DNA of 46,237 nt from Variovorax paradoxus. Its GTDB lineage: Bacteria > Pseudomonadota > Gammaproteobacteria > Burkholderiales > Burkholderiaceae_C. The stretch spans positions 1 through 46,237 of the forward strand of contig NZ_JAGGNW010000005.1 in the NCBI RefSeq assembly GCF_018614875.1, read 5' to 3'. The translations under genes and the position numbers were made by a program. Below the pieces are notes generated by a model. The model was not told the origin of the DNA. It saw only the letters and a program-made list of their open reading frames with translations, and searched no databases. Shown here in pieces: positions 25,483 through 34,321 of this stretch; position 1 is the first letter of the stretch, and the number at the start of each line of letters is the position of its first letter.

Positions 25483-28119
25483 TTATTGCATGGCCTCGCG
25501 AGGCCGATGACGCGGCAGGGTGCGCAGCCGCGTGGTCAGTGCCTGGTCCAGCTGCACATGCCCGCCGAGGCGCACGCGGGCGAAGTCGCTCTGGAAAAGG
25601 TTGGCATGGCGGTAGTCGGTGTCCTCCAGGCTGGCGTGCTGGAACACCGAATCCATGAGGTTGCACGAAGCGAAACGTGCGCGGGCCAGGTTGGCCCGCA
25701 CGAACCGCGCGCCGCGCAGGTCGGCTGCCGCGAAATCCGCGCCTGTCAGGTCGCATTCACTGAAGTCCGAACCCTGCAGCACGGCCTCACGGAACACCGC
25801 CCCCTTCAGTGCGGCGCCCCGGAAGTTCATGTCGCGCAGGGTGGCGCCCGCAAAGTCGGCCTCCTGCAACATGCAGGCTTGCGCAAACGCGCCCGATGCG
25901 ATCCGCATGCGCTGGAAGTTGGCCCCGTCGGCAATCACCGAGACGAACGCGCACTTCTCGATCACCGCATCCGAAAAATCGCCCCCCCTCAGGTCGCACT
26001 CCAGAAAGGTCGCCTGTGTGAAACGGACGCCGGAGAAGTTGCAGCCCCGCAGATCGCGCTGCAGGAACACCAGCATGTCGTCGGCCACGGCCCCCGAACA
26101 GTCGACACCGGCGAGCACGGCATCGTGGAGGCGAATGCCATCGAGCCGCGCGCCGCGCCAGCTCACATCGTTCAACGTCGCTTTCTCGAAGATCACCGCG
26201 CGCAGGTCGGCGCCGGCGAAGTCGGCTCGTTCGATGCGCGCGGCGCCCAGGTTGGCCCCTTCGAGCCCGGCGCGCGGAAGCGACGTCGACACCAGCGCCG
26301 CATGCGCCAGCATCGCGCCTGCAAGCCTGGCATCGGCCAGGTCCGCGCCGGTGAGATTCGCGCGCTCCATCAGCGCATGGGTGAAATCGGCGCCGCGAAG
26401 GTCCATGCCGGACAGATTCGCACCGGTGAGGTCCCAGCCGGAAAAACTGCCGCCTGCGGCGTGATGCGCCAGGACTTTCCTGCGCAGCACCATCGATGCA
26501 TCGCCCGCCAACGGATCGACCGGCAGCCGGCGGTGCGCCGTCATGCGGTACGCCTGCAAGGCACCGGCCTCACCGCCCCGCCATTGCGCCAGCAGTTTCT
26601 TGTCGTCGACCATCTCCTCGAGCTCGCCCACATCGCCACCGGTTGCCTTGCCGCGCGCGATGAGCTTGTGAAAGTCCTTCACCACGTCGTCGACAAAGGG
26701 TTTCGGTGGCCCGCGCGTCTCCAGCCCGGCCATCTCTCGCTCGATCGGGCTGAAGTCCATCTTGTTGGCCGCGAAGGTTGCCTTGACCTCGGCAATGGCC
26801 TTCTTGTTTTCCACCGCGTTCTTCTGCTTCAACGCGGCCATCTGGTCGGTCGCGAGCTTGCGCAACCCGATCAGGTCGTCGATGCTCTCCACGCGTGGCG
26901 GTGGCGGTCCGTCGAGGGGCGCTGCGTGCTCGTCCGGGTCCAGGCCATGCGAGGCCACGTCGGCCCGTGCGGCCTCGCGCTCGCGCCGGCCGCGAGCCCG
27001 GCTGCGGTCGGCGCCGCGGTTCTCCATCGGCGTGAAGTCGATCAGCGGCACCACCAGCTCGAGCGGCATTAGGTCTTCCTCGCGCATGGCTTCGAGCGCA
27101 CCGTTGTCCTTGTCGAGCCGCTTGTCGCGCACGTCGAGGTAGTGCGATGCGGGACGCGGCTGCCCGAGCGGCTCGATGCCTCCCATCAGGTGGACGATAT
27201 CGGCGCCATCGTCTTCGGCAATCTCGTGCATGCCCTGGAACACCAGGATCGCGCGCTCTTCGTCCGGAAAGAACCAGAGCGCGCGCAGGCTGCTGGCCAC
27301 TTCTTTGAACTTCTCCTGGCCATCGACCTTTTGAGTCACGAACAGCCGTGTCCGGAGACCCGGGAGTGCGCCAGCCAAGTGCGGCTGCGCGGGGTGCAAG
27401 TTGTCGAACGCATAGGGCTCGTCGCCGTTGAAAGGCGCATGCTGCTGCTGGTCGTCTGACGCAATGTTGAAAGTGGTCCAGTTCGCATCGGCGGCAATGC
27501 CGGGGAAATCGGTCTTGAGCCACTGGTCGTCGTAGGTCCCACGCTTCGAGGCGCGTTGCGGCCACATGCCGTCGATGGGGCCGAAGCCCGCGGCCTTGCC
27601 TTCGGCCGTGGGCGTCGTGCGCGGATGGTCTGGCCATTCGATGTGGGCCAGTGGCCTCAACTTCGCGCCGCCGACGTCCTGGTCGGCCATCCCCATGCCC
27701 AGCGGGTTCTCCGGCCACGACGCACCACCCCAGGTGTGCGCCCAGTCCAGCGGCATGCGCTCGAAGGGCTGGGCCGGCGTGGGCCGGTCGCCGTTCCAGA
27801 AGCGGGCGCCATGCACGTGCAGCTCCTTGCGCAGCGCGCCCACTTGCGCCCGCACCGCGCAAGCCCGGCGCTCGGCATCGTCGGGGTAGGCATGACCGCA
27901 CACGATGTATTCGGAGCGCGCACGCGGCATTCCGTCTTCGAGTGGCCACCCCGCATCGGGCCGTGTCGCCCAGAATTGCCACAGGTCTTTCTCAAGCCAG
28001 AGCTTGCGCTGCGCGCCCAGCGACACCATCAACAACCCGGACACGCCCATCCAGGTGCGGTTGCGAACCTCGAAGCAACGTGACAGCAGCGACAGCGGCA
28101 GGGGTTTGAACACTTTCAT
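25483..28119 (-). CDS. DUF2169 adaptor fused to pentapeptide repeats
   Basis: An 878-residue fusion. Residues 1 to about 330 are the DUF2169 domain, an adaptor family for T6SS effector loading: MKVFKPLPLSLLSRCFEVR, YIVCGHAYPDD, WNGDRPTPAQPFERMPLDW, GGASWPENPLG and GFGPIDGMWPQR are typical. A charged helical linker follows (about 390-560, with coiled-coil-like stretches). From about 570 to the end are pentapeptide repeats (LTGANLSGMDLRGADFTHA). Start at ATG 28117-28119 with GAAGGA upstream; a larger frame reaching 29103 only overlaps vgrG and is not real. It starts 14 nt after vgrG. Confidence 0.88.
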   Translation of the reverse strand: MKVFKPLPLSLLSRCFEVRNRTWMGVSGLLMVSLGAQRKLWLEKDLWQFWATRPDAGWPLEDGMPRARSEYIVCGHAYPDDAERRACAVRAQVGALRKELHVHGARFWNGDRPTPAQPFERMPLDWAHTWGGASWPENPLGMGMADQDVGGAKLRPLAHIEWPDHPRTTPTAEGKAAGFGPIDGMWPQRASKRGTYDDQWLKTDFPGIAADANWTTFNIASDDQQQHAPFNGDEPYAFDNLHPAQPHLAGALPGLRTRLFVTQKVDGQEKFKEVASSLRALWFFPDEERAILVFQGMHEIAEDDGADIVHLMGGIEPLGQPRPASHYLDVRDKRLDKDNGALEAMREEDLMPLELVVPLIDFTPMENRGADRSRARGRREREAARADVASHGLDPDEHAAPLDGPPPPRVESIDDLIGLRKLATDQMAALKQKNAVENKKAIAEVKATFAANKMDFSPIEREMAGLETRGPPKPFVDDVVKDFHKLIARGKATGGDVGELEEMVDDKKLLAQWRGGEAGALQAYRMTAHRRLPVDPLAGDASMVLRRKVLAHHAAGGSFSGWDLTGANLSGMDLRGADFTHALMERANLTGADLADARLAGAMLAHAALVSTSLPRAGLEGANLGAARIERADFAGADLRAVIFEKATLNDVSWRGARLDGIRLHDAVLAGVDCSGAVADDMLVFLQRDLRGCNFSGVRFTQATFLECDLRGGDFSDAVIEKCAFVSVIADGANFQRMRIASGAFAQACMLQEADFAGATLRDMNFRGAALKGAVFREAVLQGSDFSECDLTGADFAAADLRGARFVRANLARARFASCNLMDSVFQHASLEDTDYRHANLFQSDFARVRLGGHVQLDQALTTRLRTLPRHRPREAMQ

Positions 28120-28133
28120 CGCGCGGGCGTCCT

Positions 28134-30512
28134 TCAAAGAAAGAGGTTGATGCCCGCCGAGACGATCTTGGATGCGCCGGACCGGATGTCCGCGGCAACC
28201 TGCTTGATCGCGGTGGCGGCCTGCTCGTTCTGCAGCCCGACCTTCTCGAACTTCACCACCATGACGCCGTTGGAAAAATCGGTGGCCTCGCCCTTCAGCG
28301 CATTGATCTCGGTGTTGATCAGCGAGAAGTTGAGCGACGTGGCATACCCCACCTTCTCGTCGCCGCCGAACTGCAGGAACTGGAAGTCGACAACCTTGGT
28401 CCCCCCCGGCGCGATGATGTTCAGGCCCCCGGCCGCATTGAGCGTTATGGCCCCGCCCGTCGCGATCGTGGCGGAACCGGCCACGCCCACCGAGAGATCG
28501 CCTCCGATCGATTCGTCCTTCATGCCGCTGATGGTGCGGCTGTCGTTCCCGTTGACGGTTTCGTTGATGAAGTCGTTCACGGTTCGCGTCTCGCCGCCAT
28601 TGATCTCCTTGACCGCACCGCCCGTGATCGTTTCCTTGAATCCCGCGCCGACGGTGCGATCCTCGCTGCCATTGATGTCTTCGGTCGCGTTGCCGTTCAC
28701 ATGGCGGTCTTCGTCGGCGCCGACGATCACCGTCGAGTTGACCTTGACATGCATGTGCCGGTTCGCGTCCACCACCAGCTTCTCGTCGTTGTGGATGTGG
28801 GTCGTACGGTTGTGCCCGACGTCGCGCGTCTCGTCGCTCTCGACCTCGCTGTCGAGGTTCTTCTCCGCATGCAGGAAGACCTGCTCCTTGCCCTTCTCGT
28901 CGTCGAAGCGGAACTCGTTGAAATTCGATGCGTTGCCCTTGGGCGTGGAGCGCGTGCGAAAGCCGCTTTGCGTGTGGGACTTGAACGGAATGGGCTGGTC
29001 GTCGTCGTAGACACGGCCGACGATGACCGGGCGGTCGGGGTCGCCGTTGAGAAAGTCGACGATCACCTCCTGGCCGATGCGTGGAGCGAAGTACCCGCCC
29101 CAACCCTTGCCGGCCCAGGGCTGCGAGACACGCACCCAGCAGGTGGTGTCTTCATCCTCCTTGCCATAGCGATCCCAATGGAACTGCACCTTGACCCGGC
29201 CGAAACGGTCGGCAAAGATTTCTTCGCCCTCGGGGCCGACCACGATCGCCGTTTGCGGCCCCGGCATGGTGACGCGCCTGGCAACGCGTTGGGGACGAAA
29301 CGGAGAATCGGCCGGTATCGTGGTGAGGGCGAAGCTGCCGGTACCGCGCACCGATGGCAGGAACACCGCGTCGTCGATCAACTCATCGAACAGATCCGTC
29401 CCCCCCGCATTGATGGGGTCGCCCTGTGCAAGGATCTTGAGAGCCTTTCTGAGACTGTCCTGCTCGTCCAGATCGTGGCTGTTCCGGTCCATTCCCTCAT
29501 ACCCCGGGTGAGCGGCAAAGACTGCACAACCCGAGATAAGGTAGTCGGCGTTCGGCGCCTGGCCCTCCCCCACATAGGCGAAGCAAAAGCCAGCAGCGAC
29601 GTCGGGCCAACCCGTTTTTCCATGGAAGAGCTGGCGGCGAGCGGCCAGTTCTTCCATCCGGATCTTCGCGATCTCATTGCTGTCGTCGCCACTGAAGTAA
29701 CCGCCTGGATACTCGAACACCTCGAGGTCGGCGAGTTCGTGGGCATCGGGGTCGCTCTTGTCGCCGACGAGTTTTGTCTTGATCGCCTTGAAGTCGCTGT
29801 CGCGCGAAGCAAACTTGCCCGAGTCGGCGGTGTGCGTGGCAAAGAAGTACTGGAGCTCGTTGTAGCGGGATTCAGCGGAGCCGAGCTCTTCCCAGGCGCG
29901 CAGTGTGTCGACCACGGGCAACTTGTCGTGCGCCACGATGCTGTTGTCGGACAAGTGCATGGTGCCCGGCGCGTCGTGCGTGTCGAACCAGTAGTAGATG
30001 CCCTCGTCTTCGAGCAACCGCGAGAGAAATTCGTAGTCGCTTTCCTGATGCTGCACGCAGTAGCGGCGCTTCTTGTGCGCGCCGATCACGTGGTCGGTCT
30101 TGGTTTTCTTGAAGCGCTTGATCGGACTGTCTTCGAACACCGCATCGAGCACTTCGAGAACAGACTTTTCCTGGAAGATGCGCGAGTTGGTGCGCTTGCT
30201 CAGCAGCCAGAACCACGAGCGCAAGGTGATGTGGTACTGGAAGTAGCGGCCAATGGGCGCCGCGCGCACGAAGCGCACCGCATGGCCCTGTGCATGGCGC
30301 TCGTGCTTGTTGCCGTCGGCGTCCACGAACTCCATCACCAGATCGAAGGCGTGGCCCAGGATTTTTTTCGGATCGATCGCGTCGTTCTTCGAGAGCACAC
30401 GCAGCTCGTACGCTGAAGGCCTGGAGAACGACTCGTACCCGACTATGGCCCAGAACATCAGATCGCCGTTGGCGGGCGATTCGCTCTTGATGTGAAACTC
30501 GTTGTCTGCCAT
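28134..30512 (-). CDS. vgrG: VgrG spike protein (TssI)
   Basis: VgrG trimers cap the Hcp tube and carry effectors. The 792-residue protein has the gp27-like N-terminus (YELRVLSKNDAIDPKKILGH, QHQESDYEFLSRLLEDEGIYYW), the gp5-OB core (RVKVQFHWDRYGKEDEDTTCWVRVSQPWAGKGWG) and FLNGDPDRPVIVGRVYD. The needle has repeated T-V/I-x-G turns such as HVKVNSTVIVGADEDRHV. Roughly the last 95 residues are an extra C-terminal segment with no recognised toxin motif, perhaps the docking site for the DUF2169/DUF4150 partners encoded downstream. Confidence 0.94.
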   Translation of the reverse strand: MADNEFHIKSESPANGDLMFWAIVGYESFSRPSAYELRVLSKNDAIDPKKILGHAFDLVMEFVDADGNKHERHAQGHAVRFVRAAPIGRYFQYHITLRSWFWLLSKRTNSRIFQEKSVLEVLDAVFEDSPIKRFKKTKTDHVIGAHKKRRYCVQHQESDYEFLSRLLEDEGIYYWFDTHDAPGTMHLSDNSIVAHDKLPVVDTLRAWEELGSAESRYNELQYFFATHTADSGKFASRDSDFKAIKTKLVGDKSDPDAHELADLEVFEYPGGYFSGDDSNEIAKIRMEELAARRQLFHGKTGWPDVAAGFCFAYVGEGQAPNADYLISGCAVFAAHPGYEGMDRNSHDLDEQDSLRKALKILAQGDPINAGGTDLFDELIDDAVFLPSVRGTGSFALTTIPADSPFRPQRVARRVTMPGPQTAIVVGPEGEEIFADRFGRVKVQFHWDRYGKEDEDTTCWVRVSQPWAGKGWGGYFAPRIGQEVIVDFLNGDPDRPVIVGRVYDDDQPIPFKSHTQSGFRTRSTPKGNASNFNEFRFDDEKGKEQVFLHAEKNLDSEVESDETRDVGHNRTTHIHNDEKLVVDANRHMHVKVNSTVIVGADEDRHVNGNATEDINGSEDRTVGAGFKETITGGAVKEINGGETRTVNDFINETVNGNDSRTISGMKDESIGGDLSVGVAGSATIATGGAITLNAAGGLNIIAPGGTKVVDFQFLQFGGDEKVGYATSLNFSLINTEINALKGEATDFSNGVMVVKFEKVGLQNEQAATAIKQVAADIRSGASKIVSAGINLFL

Positions 30513-30539
30513 GGCGTTGCGCTTTCCAGGATCGGTCGG

Positions 30540-33229
30540 TCAATCGAAGGCGTAGGTGAAGTCGGCGTCCTTCACGTCCAGCGCAACGCGGCGGATTTCT
30601 CCACCCGACGCCAGCCGCTGCAGGTACTCGACCGAGATCGTCGGCAGCACGGTGTTGGTCAAAATTGCGTCGATCACGCGGCCGCCCGACTCCGGGTCCT
30701 GGCAGCGCGCGACCACCTGCTCGACCACCGCTTCGCTGTACTCGAAGGGCACGCCATGGTTGGTCTCCACGCGCTTCTTGATGCGGCCCAGCTGCAGCCG
30801 CACGATCTTCTTCATCATCTCGGGCGACAGCGGGTAGTAGGGAATGGTGACGATGCGGCCCAAGAGCGCGGGCGGGAACACCTTCATGAGCGGCGCCTTC
30901 AGCGCATCGGCCAGCGCGTTCGAATCGGGCAGCAGTTCGGGGTCGCGGCACATGCTCATCACGAGCTCGCTGCCGGCGTTGGTGGTCAGCAGGATGATCG
31001 TGTTCTTGAAATCGATCATGCGGCCCTCGCCGTCTTCCATCCAGCCCTTGTCGAACACCTGGAAGAAGATCTCGTGCACGTCGGGGTGGGCCTTCTCCAC
31101 TTCGTCGAGCAGCACCACGCTGTAGGGCCGGCGGCGCACCGCCTCGGTCAGGATGCCGCCCTCGCCGTAGCCCACGTAGCCGGGTGGCGCTCCCTTGAGC
31201 GTGGAAACGGTGTGCGCCTCCTGAAACTCGCTCATGTTGATGGTGATGATGTTCTGCTCGCCGCCGTACAGCGCTTCGGCCAGCGCCAGCGCGGTCTCGG
31301 TCTTGCCGACACCCGATGTGCCGCAGAGCATGAACACGCCGATGGGCTTCTGCGGGTTGTCCAGGCGCGCGCGCGAGGTCTGGATGCGGCGCGCGATCAT
31401 CTCCAGGCCGTGCTTCTGGCCGATCACGCGCTGGTTGAGCGTGTCGGCAAGCTTGAGCACCGCTTCGACTTCGTTCTTGACCATGCGGCCGACAGGAATG
31501 CCGGTCCAGTCGGCGACCACGGAGGCTACGGCCTGTTCGTCGACCGACGGCAGGATCAGCGGCGACTCGCCCTGCACCGCATGGATTTTTTCCTGCAGCG
31601 TGTGCAGTTCAGCCAGCAGCGCGGCGCGGTCTTCGCTCCCTCCCCTTTCGGGGGAGGGAGTGAAGCGTCCACCGGCTTGTTCCCCGCGCGCAGCCTGGCG
31701 CGCAGTTCGAGCAGCCGGTCGACCAGCCCCTTCTCTTCCTTCCAGCGCGCGTTCAGCACTTCGAGCTGGGTCTTCGATTCATCGAGCAGCGCCGCCACCT
31801 GCGCCGCGCGCTTGGTCACGTCGATGCCGATGGCCTCTTCGCGCCCGATGATCTCCTGCTCGACCGTGAGTCCCTCGATGCGGCGCACGCAGTCCTCCAC
31901 CTCGGGCGGCGTCGCATGCTGCGACACGGCCACGCGCGCGCAGGCCGTGTCCAGCAGGCTCACGGCCTTGTCGGGCAGCTGGCGCGCGGGGATGTAGCGG
32001 TGCGAGAGCTTCACGGCAGCCTCGATGGCCTCGTCGAGCAGCTGCACGCGGTGGTGCTTCTCCAGCACGCTGGCCACGCCGCGCAGCATCAGGATGGCCT
32101 TCACCTCATCGGGCTCGGGCACCTGCACGACCTGAAAGCGCCGCGTGAGCGCCGGGTCTTTCTCGATGTACTTCTTGTACTCGGCCCAAGTGGTGGCGCC
32201 GATGGTGCGCAGGTTGCCGCGCGCCAATGCGGGCTTCAGCAGGTTGGCCGCATCGCCGGTGCCGGCCGCGCCGCCCGCCCCCACCAGTGTGTGGATCTCG
32301 TCGATGAAAAGAATGATGGGCGTGGGCGAACTCTGCACCTCGTCGATCACCTGCCGCAGGCGCTGCTCGAACTCGCCCTTCATGCTCGCACCGGCCTGCA
32401 GCAAGCCGATGTCGAGTGTGAGCAGCTTCACGTCCTTGAGTTGCGGCGGCACGTCGCCGCGCGCGAGGCGCTGCGCGAAGCCTTCGACCACCGCCGTCTT
32501 GCCGACGCCTGCCTCGCCGGTGAGCAGCGGGTTGTTCTGACGCCGGCGCATGAGGATGTCGACGATCTGGCGAATTTCCTCATCGCGCCCGGTGATCGGG
32601 TCCATCTCCCCCTTCTTCGCTTTCTCCGTGAGATCGACAGCAAATTTCTTGAGCGCATCGCCCTTGCCCATGGCGGCCGGCGCCATCGCGCCCGAGTCTT
32701 CGCCGGGTGCGCCGCTGCCCATGCCGGTGCCGTCCTGCGCGCGCATCTGCGATTCGGGCGAGGCGTCGCAGATCTTCACGAAGTTGTCGGCCAGGTCTTC
32801 GACCTTGACCTTCTCGAACTGCTTCGACAAACCGAACAGCGGGTTGCGCAGGCTCTGCGTCTTGAGCATGCCGACCAGGATGTAGCCGGTGCGCACCTGC
32901 GCCTCGCCGAACTGCAGCGTGGCATAGGTCCAGGCGCGCTCGATGGCGTTCTCGATGTGGGGCGAGAAATCGCTGATGGCGGTGGCGCCGCGCGGCAGGC
33001 GGTCGAGCGCGGCCGTCATGTCCTTGGCGATGATCGACACGTCGAGGCCGTAGTGCTGGACCACGCGGTGCAGGTCGGAGTCCTGCGCCTGCAGCAGTTG
33101 GGCGAACCAGTGCTCCAGTTCCACATACGGATTGCCGCGCATCTTGCAGAACACGGTGGCGCCTTCGATGGCGTTGTAGGCCAGCGAATTGAGTTTGCCG
33201 AAAAGGGCGGTGCGGCTGATTTCACTCAT
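30540..33229 (-). pseudogene. clpV: T6SS ATPase ClpV (TssH), split by a single-base frameshift
   Basis: ClpV is the AAA+ ATPase that recycles contracted sheath. The N-terminal frame (33229 down to 31556, 557 codons) carries the Clp N domain, Walker A1 GEAGVGKT at 238-245, and LFIDEIHTLVGAG; it goes out of frame near residue 525 and ends in nonsense. The C-terminal frame (stop at 30540, readable from about 31635; first ATG 31577) carries AVASVVADWTGIPVGRM, Walker A2 GTSGVGKT and LLDEVEKAHPDVHEIFF. The frames differ by one base, and the shift sits exactly at a palindrome (31631-31665) in the linker. One added G would restore a 896-residue ClpV of normal length. It is either a real mutation caused by repeat insertion or an assembly error in the G/C runs. 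Both halves look free of other damage. Confidence 0.85.
31631..31665. repeat. REP-like palindrome inside clpV
   Basis: Arms CTTCGCTCCCTCCCC and GGGGAGGGAGTGAAG (14 of 15 bp pair) around the loop TTTCG. The core matches one arm of the larger element at 40276-40376 (CTCCCTCCCCTTCCGGGGGAGGG, differing by one base). It falls at the point where the clpV reading frame breaks. Confidence 0.85.
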
Positions 33230-33289
33230 GGAGGACTCCGTATCTCGTCTAGACGAATGAAGCTGGGTGGATTGAAAGGCGGAGCCGCA

Positions 33290-34321
33290 TCAATGCGCCC
33301 CCACCGGTTGTCGACTGCCGATGCGCACGTCGGCCGCGTCGCGGCTGCGCGTGCGCTCGCCGAGCCACGAGACCCAGCCCAGCCGTGGCGCGTTGCCCTT
33401 CGCATGGCCCAGGCGCGTGGCGGGCACCTGCACTTTTTCGAGCACCAGCTCGGCGTCCCATTCGAGCTCGTCGCCCAGCAGCTGCTGCATCCAGCGCTGC
33501 AGCACCGGTTGCGCATCGCCAGTGGGCAGGAACATGCGGTGCTGGTCGAGCGTGAGCGGCCCCAGGTGCAGCCGCACGCGGTGCTGCCGGTCCCAGGCGC
33601 GTGTACCGAGCATCGCGCCCATGCCCATCGAACGCGAGCTCTCGCCCTGCCCCAGCCGCGTGAGCTCGGCGGCCGGCAGGCTCATCCAGTGGCCGACCCA
33701 GCGCTCCAGCGTCACCGGCACGCCGAAGTAGCTGCACAGCACCGACTCCACGCCCTCGACGTTGTGCACGCGGCGCGCGAGCCAGCCCGAAAAATGCAGC
33801 CGTGCGTCGTCGTGGATCTCGTCGCGCCCCGTGCGGCCCGGTGCGCCGATGCCCACCAACGCGCCGATCTGCAGCCGGAAGCGGTCTTCGCCCGGACGGT
33901 CCAGCGCCACGGCCGGCCGCGACTGCGCCCAGGCCCGGTAGAAGTGCAGCGAGAAGCGGTGCGAAAAGGTGTCGAGAAAAGCCAGCCAGGTCGGGTCGCC
34001 ATGGTTCAGGCTGCGCTCGCGGATGAAGTCGCTCAGGTGCACCGGCAGCGGGCCGTTGGGCCCGATGTAGCCGAAGAACTGCTGGCGCAGGCGCGGCGGC
34101 GAATGCGCGGTGGCCAGCTCGAAGCGGCTGAAGCTGGCCGGCGCGAACGAGAGCGAGGGCTCCTGCCCCACGCGCACCGGCTCGGCGCCGGGCAGCAGCG
34201 CGCGCCCCCAGCGCGGCGTGGTCTTGGCGACCGACTCCAACCGGCGCATCACCGCGAAGTAGTCGAACGCCCAAGGCTGCGCCGACCAGCCGCGCAATGT
34301 GGCGTCGACCCGTGCGCTCAC
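33290..34321 (-). CDS. tssG: T6SS baseplate protein TssG
   Basis: TssG binds TssF and TssE in the baseplate wedge. The 343-residue protein has the TssG features SLSFAPASFSRFE, RLRQQFFGYIGPNGPLPVHLSD, FLDTFSHRFSLHFYRAW, LERWVGHWMSLP and the C-terminal DAQPVLQRWMQQLLGDELEWDAELVL. The start is GTG 34319-34321, which overlaps the tssF stop (GTGA); the longer open frame to 34867 lies over tssF and is not coding. It ends 60 nt before clpV. Confidence 0.93.
   Translation of the reverse strand: MSARVDATLRGWSAQPWAFDYFAVMRRLESVAKTTPRWGRALLPGAEPVRVGQEPSLSFAPASFSRFELATAHSPPRLRQQFFGYIGPNGPLPVHLSDFIRERSLNHGDPTWLAFLDTFSHRFSLHFYRAWAQSRPAVALDRPGEDRFRLQIGALVGIGAPGRTGRDEIHDDARLHFSGWLARRVHNVEGVESVLCSYFGVPVTLERWVGHWMSLPAAELTRLGQGESSRSMGMGAMLGTRAWDRQHRVRLHLGPLTLDQHRMFLPTGDAQPVLQRWMQQLLGDELEWDAELVLEKVQVPATRLGHAKGNAPRLGWVSWLGERTRSRDAADVRIGSRQPVGAH

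Noticed and set aside
24421..27000. Regularly spaced similar sequence resembling a repeat array or CRISPR
   Set aside because: The periodicity is about 15 nt and is coding (pentapeptides); there are no constant repeats with unique spacers.
25186..27072. A 628-codon plus-strand open frame antisense to the pentapeptide genes
   Set aside because: The repetitive look comes from the pentapeptide repeats on the other strand; no family signature.
31640..31660. Programmed -1 frameshifting as the explanation for split clpV
   Set aside because: The needed direction (-1) and a downstream stem fit, but no standard slippery heptamer is in the right phase, so I keep mutation or assembly error as first choices.
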